Shown here in pieces: positions 57,020 through 64,000 of a stretch of 64,000 nt of DNA. The position numbers and the translations under genes are program-made. The stretch covers positions 156,668,012 through 156,732,011 of the forward strand of contig OZ010791.1 in the NCBI GenBank assembly GCA_963932465.1. The letters run 5' to 3'. Each line of letters begins with the position of its first letter. The stretch's first letter is position 1. The notes under the pieces were generated by a model, which saw only the letters and a list, made by a program, of their open reading frames with translations, searched no databases and had not been told where the DNA came from. The DNA is from Maratus speciosus (lineage: Eukaryota > Arthropoda > Arachnida > Araneae > Salticidae).

Positions 57020-58544
57020 TTAGTTCTAGAAATTTTGATTGAGATTTTGAATTAATTTTGTCATCAATTGGCATAAGTGTGACATTGTGCATAAGTTTTG
57101 TCATCAATTGACATTCTTTCGTTAACAGATATTTTCTGAAAACAGACATGTTCTGACAACTTTTTGCTGCCAGAAATTTTCTGTTGTTTTTCAGAAATAC
57201 TTTTAACAGTGCAAATCTGTCAGAAAATAGCGTCAAAGTGGGCATTTTGAAGCGAATTTCTGCACGAAAGAAGAATAACCCCTCAGAAAAGGGTAAAAAG
57301 CATGTTTCTCACGTAATCAAAATCGCTTATAACTCAATAGCCAATTTATTGATCAAAAAATGGAAAACACAGCTCGATTTCAAATTGCTTCAATGGTCAG
57401 GTTTTCCAATTTTATATCTTTCTGTTAAAAAATAAAATTGTAAATGTGTCAAAACGGTTTGCGCTTGTTGAGCAGAGCAGTTGAGAACAGACTTAAGATA
57501 GCTTATGGATAACATCTGAAAGTGTGCCACAGCTTACACGTTTACATTTGTTTCTAAGTTGTAAAAGTTATATATAAAAGATAAACAAATTAACTAATGG
57601 AGATCTGCCCTGTAATGACAGTTCAATGAGAAATTTATACGTATATCTAGAGCTCAGAAATTTATAATAAAATATTTTAGAAAAAGCAAGCCCAGAAGGA
57701 AAAAGAAGAGCTGAGAAAAAAAAAAAAAGATAGAATTTTCGATGAATTGTACAAACCGACCAATGAATTGTACTGATTTGAATTGCGCAAAAATTATCCA
57801 AAAAAAAAAAGCTGACGTTAAAGCGGTTCTCGAATTCCCTGCTCAACAACGCTAAAATTTCTGACACATTTTCTGACTCATTTTTAAACGTAAAGGCATA
57901 AAATCTGTAGGCCTGACTATTGAAATGATTTGTAATAGAATGGTATTATTTACCTTTTTGGCCAATAAAGCGATTTTTAGGTTTTCCTCCTTTTACGCAA
58001 TGCCGCATCTGGAGATTCATTTTAAAGCACCAACTTTCACAGCATTTTCTTGAAGATCTTCTGTCTTTTACAAGAAATTCAAAAGAACGTTCGTTTACAT
58101 AGTTTCAGAATAAAAACGTCTGCCAATTTTATGGGTTTTCAAACAAAAATTGATTCAGAAATGTGTCAGAAAGTAGTTCCTATATATTTGAGAAAAGCCT
58201 TAATAAACTTGAAAAACTGAAGAAAAAAAAAAAAAAAAAAAAACACCTCGTACAAGTTTTAAAAATGCAACAATAGTTTCAGATAGGAAAATCCGACAAG
58301 GACCTACTTCAGGTGAAAGAAAAGTAAGGTGTGGCGAAAACGCAACACTAAAGAAAGATAAACGACAATTAAAAAAAAAAAAAATCTTTATCCAGAATCA
58401 CCTTATTTTCCCTTAATCTTTTATTAGGTTTGCTAAATTTAATTTTGCATCACTGAGTTACTTTCTTGCTACCAAAAGAAAGAAAGAAAGAAAAAACTAG
58501 AACTGTAGTTATGATCCTTTCTTTTCTAAGAGGAAATTCTTAAG
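57020..58544. other. AT-rich flank with dispersed segment A, copy 2
   Basis: 57488-57720 matches 36070-36300. Several ctgacaga/tgtcagaaaa motifs recur near 57145, 57215, 57860 and 58160, perhaps remnants of an inverted-repeat element. Poly-A at 58227-58243. No gene. Confidence 0.45.
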
Positions 58545-59075
58545 AAAATTTCCATTACAAATATTGACAAAGTTGTGTTTGCAAAGACACACAAGCCTTT
58601 TTTTCAGTGAAAGGCATAAAATTATTTGTTCTGAAACCAATTCATTATGTAAGCATTGTTTCTAAATTAAAAAAGAAAAGGCTTCATATAAAGTTTGAAG
58701 CTGAATCTTTTTCCGAATTAATTATTTGAAAAATATGCCTAAGGAATTAATTTGAAAGAGCACAATCTGTTTCACGTCTGCATTTCTTCCGATATCTTAA
58801 TTAACTTCTTTTTTTTACTTGTCTCGACCGCATTCAATTCACTGTAATTATTGAGAATGTTTCGTCAAAGAGACCATTATTTATTTTTTAAGAGGAGAGG
58901 GGTTTGAGGAAGTGGGAGGGTACTTAATGTGAATGGAAACTTAATTACGATAAGCGGAGATTATAAGAAACTAATCCGTTTATTTGCTTGAATAGTTGTC
59001 ACTGATAAGCAAAGCGTGTCATAAAATATTGTCGAGGTTAATGGAGCATATTTTCGAAAATTTTTACAGATATTT
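58545..59075. repeat. Dispersed segment B, copy 2
   Basis: Counterpart of 30373-30905, same orientation, about 80 percent identical by eye, uninterrupted by the hAT seen beside copy 1. Confidence 0.65.
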
Positions 59076-59394
59076 TTTTATATGTGATTATTAAGATTTT
59101 GACCAATAATTTGCCAGAGCGAATATTTCAATAAAGATTCATTTTTAACGAATTTACTTTGAGGCTGTTTTCTTTGTATTAATATTTTTGGTCTGTTACA
59201 TGTATATGAAATTGAGTTGAAAATGAAGGAAATGCGTGTTAAGGCATTCTAAATTTCTTACATTATTTTTTGTTCATCTAAACAAATGGTATGCACTAGA
59301 ATTTATTTAAGTGCGAAAATTTGGTAAAGAAATGCAATGCAGGGTCGCATTTACATTATTACAATCAATGCCATCAATTAGAATGAAATAATAT

Positions 59395-59490
59395 TACTAG
59401 TCTAGTACTAGTATTAGAGATAATGCTAGTATTATTTATTGTACTAGTATTAGAGATAATGCTAGTATTATTTATTGTACTAGTATTAGT
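59395..59490. repeat. Short tandem repeat with ACTAGTATT core
   Basis: tactagtattagagataatg plus ctagtattatttattg occurs twice, about 40 bp apart, and a third partial follows. The minus-strand frame with repeated NTSTINNTSIIS residues is a by-product. Confidence 0.7.
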
Positions 59491-59654
59491 ATAAAATGAA
59501 TTACTTACATTTTTAAGAAGTTTTAATATGTTATTGAAGTACTTAGTGTAATAATTAAAACGCAATTATTATTTTAACCAATCTTTTTAATATAGTATTA
59601 AATTGTTGTGAACAAGCTCCATTCATTAACAGGTGGAGTTCCTGGAGGTAATAT

Positions 59655-59975
59655 CCCGTAAGGCATGGTGACGTCACGGCGACGTCGTTGTGAAGTCACA
59701 CTGTGATTTTGTGACCGTCGATGTGACGTCACGTGACGTGGATGTGACGTCACAGTGACTAGAATGTGAGGTCGTTATGGCCGTTTTAGAGGACGTTTGT
59801 GACGTCACATTGTGACCACTCTGTGAAGTCACGGTGTGACTAATTTGTGAAAAGTGTGTCATTTGTGACTATTTTGGCATTAACTTTGTGACGAACCTGT
59901 GACGAAAGTGACAATGTTTTGAAGTCACACTGTGACCAATTTGTGAAATAAATGTCATTTGTGACGAACTTGTCA
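59655..59975. repeat. GTGAC-rich degenerate array with four TGACGTCA palindromes
   Basis: Irregular repeats of gtgacgtcac, gaagtcacactgtgac and ttgtgac. Perfect TGACGTCA at 59669-59676, 59724-59731, 59745-59752 and 59800-59807, plus many near-matches. It is CpG-rich compared with its surroundings. No gene follows within view. Confidence 0.75.
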
Positions 59976-59989
59976 TAAACTCTGTGATG

Positions 59990-60717
59990 ATTTCAAATGA
60001 AAATCAAATTTCAAATTAATTGCTTAAAAGGCGCAAAGGCGAACTAGTGAAAAAGATACCATGCTGGAACTCGAACCCGGGCTATCAGTATAGCGCACTT
60101 ACGTTCTACCGACTAAACCACGTGGAACGATACCCAGCCTGGAAAATTTCTCACTATTACATGTTGGCAAGGCTACAAACGCAGCACAAGATGCAATATT
60201 TATCGTCAGTTACCGACATGGCGCAAGCACGAAACTTAATTAAATCCAGCATCGATTGAAACTATATTAATACTTGGAAATTTTTTCAGAGAGAACCATT
60301 CGCCTTGCATACAATATTTCAAATGAAAATCAAATTTCAAATTAATAGCTTAAAAGGCAATTTTAATTTGAAATTTGATTTTCATTTGAAATACTGTATG
60401 CAAGGCGAATGTTTCTCTCTGGAAAAATTTCCAAGTATTAATATAGATTTAATCGATGCTGGTTTAATTAAGTTTCGTGTTTGCCCCATGACGGTGGTTC
60501 ACGATAAATATTCCATCTTGTGCGGCATTTGTAGCCTTGTCAACATGTAATAAGGAGAAAATTTCCAGGCTGGGTATCGTTCCATGTGGTTTAGTCGGTA
60601 GAATGTCAGTGCGCTATACTGATGACCCGGGATCGAGACCCGGCGTGGATATTTTTCACTATGTTGGCCTTTGCGCCTTTTAAGCAATTTATTTGAAATT
60701 TGATTTTCATTTGAAAT
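59990..60717. repeat. 0.7-kb foldback with two opposed tRNA-derived SINE heads
   Basis: Left arm 59990-60345 and right arm 60363-60717 are inverse copies with modest divergence and a 17-bp spacer. Each holds a tRNA-like head. The sequence atttcaaatgaaaatcaaat lies at both outer and inner ends of the arms. To the right, 60718-60775 repeats the inner end again (gtatgcaaggcgaatgtttc). Frames reading through it are by-products. Confidence 0.85.
60581..60649 (+). repeat. tRNA-like SINE head (right arm)
   Basis: A near-complete cloverleaf can be drawn: acceptor pairing tccatg/cgtgga (with G-U), A-box-like tttagtcggtagaa, anticodon arm tcagt/actga with a 7-base loop gcgctat, and T arm ccggg/cccgg with loop atcgaga. 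The anticodon loop lacks U33, and the copy sits in a repeat, so a SINE head or pseudogene is preferred. The left-arm counterpart is on the minus strand at about 60055-60128. Confidence 0.55.
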
Positions 60718-60775
60718 ATTGTATGCAAGGCGAATGTTTCTCTCTGGAAAAATGTCCAAGTATTAATACTGTGAT

Positions 60776-61387
60776 GATTCTTGTCATAAAAACTACGATA
60801 ATTTTAAAGTAAAGTTTTGTTTGAAATATAAAATTTTATCTTTTTACCGTACTTTTTAGCAAGATATCGCTATTTTGGAGTCCTATTCTTCTAAAATATT
60901 TTTAATTTTCCATTTAAAAAACAATGCTTATTAACTGACATCTTTTTTTATTAAGTTAGCTTGATCTTGAATTCAAGCTTAATATTAAGAATGTGTAAGC
61001 TTTTTAATGTGTTATGATTTGTCATTGCTTTTTTAAATACGAACATGGAGTCTAACGGACATTAATACAACTGTTACTTATAGAACTACATGATAAGCCC
61101 TATTTATTTAAATTTTTTATTCCCGTATATATTGTATTTTGTGAATATGAGCTAATTAGATTTGGTATGTTTTATATGAAAAGACTGATCTGGGAAATAG
61201 AAACAACAAGTAAGATATATCATGCGTTAGGCATAGATTATAAAACACTTTCCAACTCTTCCTAAATGTTTTATCAAGACATCGGGGGAAATAACGTAAA
61301 TAAGATAACTAAGTAAACATGAAAACGCGTAAAACATTTAAAAACTGATTTACGCAGTTACCATCCACTAAGGGGTAAAAAAATCAT

Positions 61388-61420
<33 letters not shown>

Positions 61421-62449
61421 GTTTTTTTTTTTATTTAAATCAGATTTTTTTTATTTAAATCAGATTTGTATGATTTTTTTCCCAGCGTTCAAATACTGAA
61501 TAGCTATCATGAGTTTTAGGTTTCCAAAACAATTACACCACTAATTGCTAACATAATCTATGTTTTTACACTTTAATTAATAAAATTATAATTGTTAGTT
61601 TGTAATTACAGAAATAAAAACTGCAAATTAGTAGTTTCATTAGGTAGTATTATACAATAATGTTATATACATTAATATTGTAATAATTATGTAAAACTTT
61701 ATAAATACTAGAGATACTTAACATTTATGAAAATTATTAACTGCATTTTATACTAAATAGCTAACATTACTTCAAATTAATTATTAAACAATCAACTCTC
61801 TAATTAGGAACATATTATACATTTTTAAGCCTTAATTATTAAAATGATAATAATTCATTTTAGAAAGAAAAAGGGACAGGATGCTAGTTCAAAAAACGGG
61901 CACTATTTCATGAGGAAATATATTAGTAATGTGTTTAGAAATGATGTAAGAAAAAAAAAAAATATTTTTTAGCATTATAAGTAAAGTGTCCTTAATTTTT
62001 AATAATTTTATGAATAACAAATTGAAAAATACAATTAAATAACATATTTTAATAATATCCTGTTTTTTCTAAAGAAATAAAGTTCTATATTTTTGCAAGA
62101 TTTTTTCCACATGAATTTAGAATACTGTTGAATGGGGAAGTTTTTTACAAGAAATCTCTGGCTACAACTACAGGTAAATTTCAACTTTTTTTTTCTTTTT
62201 TTAAGGCAGGGTGCATTTTGCCAATTTCAAAAGGGGCATGGTGTGACACCATTAAACAAAATGGCCTAGAAGAAGCAGTATAAGTAATTACAGAATTAAT
62301 AAAAACTGCAAATAAGTAAAATTCATTAGTTAGTAGCACAAATAACAAAACTAACAAATATTATTTGCAGCTCATTTTGCATTTGTATTTAGGAAAATTT
62401 CTGTAAACCACCAAAATCTATACTTACACACATGTACGTGTATGCTAAC

Positions 62450-62483
<34 letters not shown>

Positions 62484-64000
62484 AAAATGAGTTAAACCTA
62501 TTCATATAGAATAAATATAAGTTAGCCACTAATATCTGAAATCTCAAAATATTTAAGTAACAGCATTATTACCTCTATTAGCTTTCAATGGTTCAATTTT
62601 TTAATATATATGAGATACAAAAAAAATAAAATAAAATAATAATAATAATAATAATAAACATTTATTCAACCTATACCAAAGAAGCTCTTGCTGTGCTTAG
62701 CATTTTTATACCAATTATTTCTTTTTCTCTTATGCATTCATTTACAATTTAGCTGCTGAGCAGATGTCATTCTTTCATTCTTCTTTAACTTGAGATTGCT
62801 ATTAATTACTATTTATTCTTTTACTTGTAGAAATGTAATTATACTTGCTATGTGTATTTTATATAAAATAATGCATAAATTGATTACCTAAAGGAAATTA
62901 TGACACTGCAAATTATGTTAGATTTAAATATCATTTTTAAATGAAACTGTTTTAATTTGGATAAAAACTTAAAAACAATGCTTTTTACAAACTCAACTGT
63001 TTTTATTTTTTTTCAATACTAATGAATTAAGCTTAGAAACAATTATTTAAAGCTCTTTTTTTGTTTATTAATAAGTCAAAATAGCTGTAGAAACTTTCAA
63101 ATTATGTTCATGTTAGATTTTAATACTTTTTTTTTTGACATTTTAAACATTTAGAAAATTTTTGATTTTTTTTAAAAAATCGGTTGATTAAAATCATGAT
63201 TTAATCGCTGATTTAAATCAACCGATTAAAATCGTTGACACCCCACCATCCACAGCCAAATATGTTTTCTAATTCTTTTAAACAGTCCTGTATTTGATCT
63301 GTAGATTGATATATATATACTATATAATGGAAAAATTTAGTTTATCAAGGAAACGCATAACAGGTTGAAATTCTCTTTCAGCAATTTATACTAATATATG
63401 GAAACATACTTAAATAATTTTGTACAACCCTGTAGTTTACCTAGAACCTTTATTACACGCCACTATTTAGTTAAAATTTTATTCAAGCTAAAACACTCTT
63501 AAAACTGCTGAAATTACATTTCCAGAAATTATAATTCATAGATGGCAACGTATCCAATTCTTTGCGTGACCCTGTATATCATTTTATCTATATACTACAA
63601 ACATTTCTTAGTAAATTAAATACAGTGCAGCGTTAAAATGCATAACTTATTTAAAAACCTCCTTTAAGCAATACCCAGTAACCCTTTCGAATGCTTTTGT
63701 ATATTCCTGTATATGAATTATAGCATATATATATACACCATATACTATGCATAAATGTAGTGAATCATAAAAGTGTATATCATAATTAAAAATGTATTTC
63801 CAGCAATCATCGCTAATGAACAGTACTTCGGATACAATATAGTATCTGAAATATTTTGTGTGTCCCTGTAAATGCTATATACACTTCGTATTATACATGA
63901 AATAATTCATAGTATGTAAACCTCAACGACGTATATCAATTTCATTACATATCAAATAGATTAACATAAATAAAGTACGCCGCAAACAATTCCCTCCACC
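60776..64000. other. AT-rich right end without recognised gene
   Basis: Poly-A/T tracts (61389-61418, 62451-62480), (AAT)n at 62635-62655. 63178-63240 is a palindromic cluster of aaatcggttgatt/aatcaaccgattt ending in gttgacacccc, with related tttaaatcag repeats at 61433-61467, perhaps the two ends of a 1.8-kb DNA element. 63290-63900 shows three loosely similar segments ending in (g/t)ccctgta. No coding or RNA gene. Confidence 0.4.

Noticed and set aside
60581..60649. Functional tRNA gene
   Set aside because: The cloverleaf is nearly complete, but the anticodon loop lacks the conserved U33 and the sequence is part of an inverted repeat, so a SINE head or pseudogene fits better.

Overview
The window is an AT-rich stretch of eukaryotic, most likely arthropod, nuclear DNA. 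Its mobile-element mix (Ty3/Gypsy LTR element, RNase H-bearing non-LTR retrotransposon, GIY-YIG Penelope-like element, mariner and hAT elements, tRNA-derived SINEs) and long poly-A/poly-T tracts suit an arthropod. A chelicerate would fit, but the species cannot be named from sequence alone. I found no convincing host protein-coding gene: every recognisable coding stretch belongs to a transposable element, and nearly all are broken.

Layout. 1-10.9 kb: a stack of elements between inverted ends at 369 and 10908. It holds a decayed full-length mariner (1161-2539), a non-LTR retrotransposon (about 3.4-9.3 kb) with ORF1 and ORF2 remnants and a 127-bp tandem 3' tail, and a 412-bp MITE-like element. 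11-18.1 kb: three noncoding tandem arrays and two terminal-inverted-repeat elements. 19.4-21.8 kb: two Penelope-like copies, head to head. 22-27.6 kb: mostly featureless AT-rich DNA with a SINE and a possible LTR. 27.6-30.4 kb: a hAT element with a perfect 8-bp target duplication and a fossil transposase C-terminus. 31.5-34.4 kb: a SINE foldback, then a pogo-like remnant interrupted by a hAT element that carries a 33-bp minisatellite.

37.5-57.0 kb: the dominant structure, a minus-strand Gypsy element arranged LTR-internal-LTR-internal-LTR (each LTR 1036 bp, unit offset 7369 bp) and flanked by the 5-bp duplication ATGTA. The central LTR is a clean two-block chimera of the outer LTRs, the expected scar of unequal crossing-over. 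Both units share the same frameshifts and stop codons, so the element was already defective before it was duplicated. Unit 1 additionally carries a 3742-bp inverted-repeat insertion, and unit 2 preserves its empty site.

57-64 kb: AT-rich DNA with older dispersed duplications, a GTGAC-rich array holding four perfect TGACGTCA palindromes, and a 0.7-kb foldback containing two opposed tRNA-like SINE heads.

The elements do not form a pathway. The interest lies in the order of insertions and recombinations, in possible translational and ribozyme signals (a stop codon in readthrough context at the Gypsy gag-pol junction, a hammerhead-like motif in the Penelope ends), and in transposon-borne tandem arrays.
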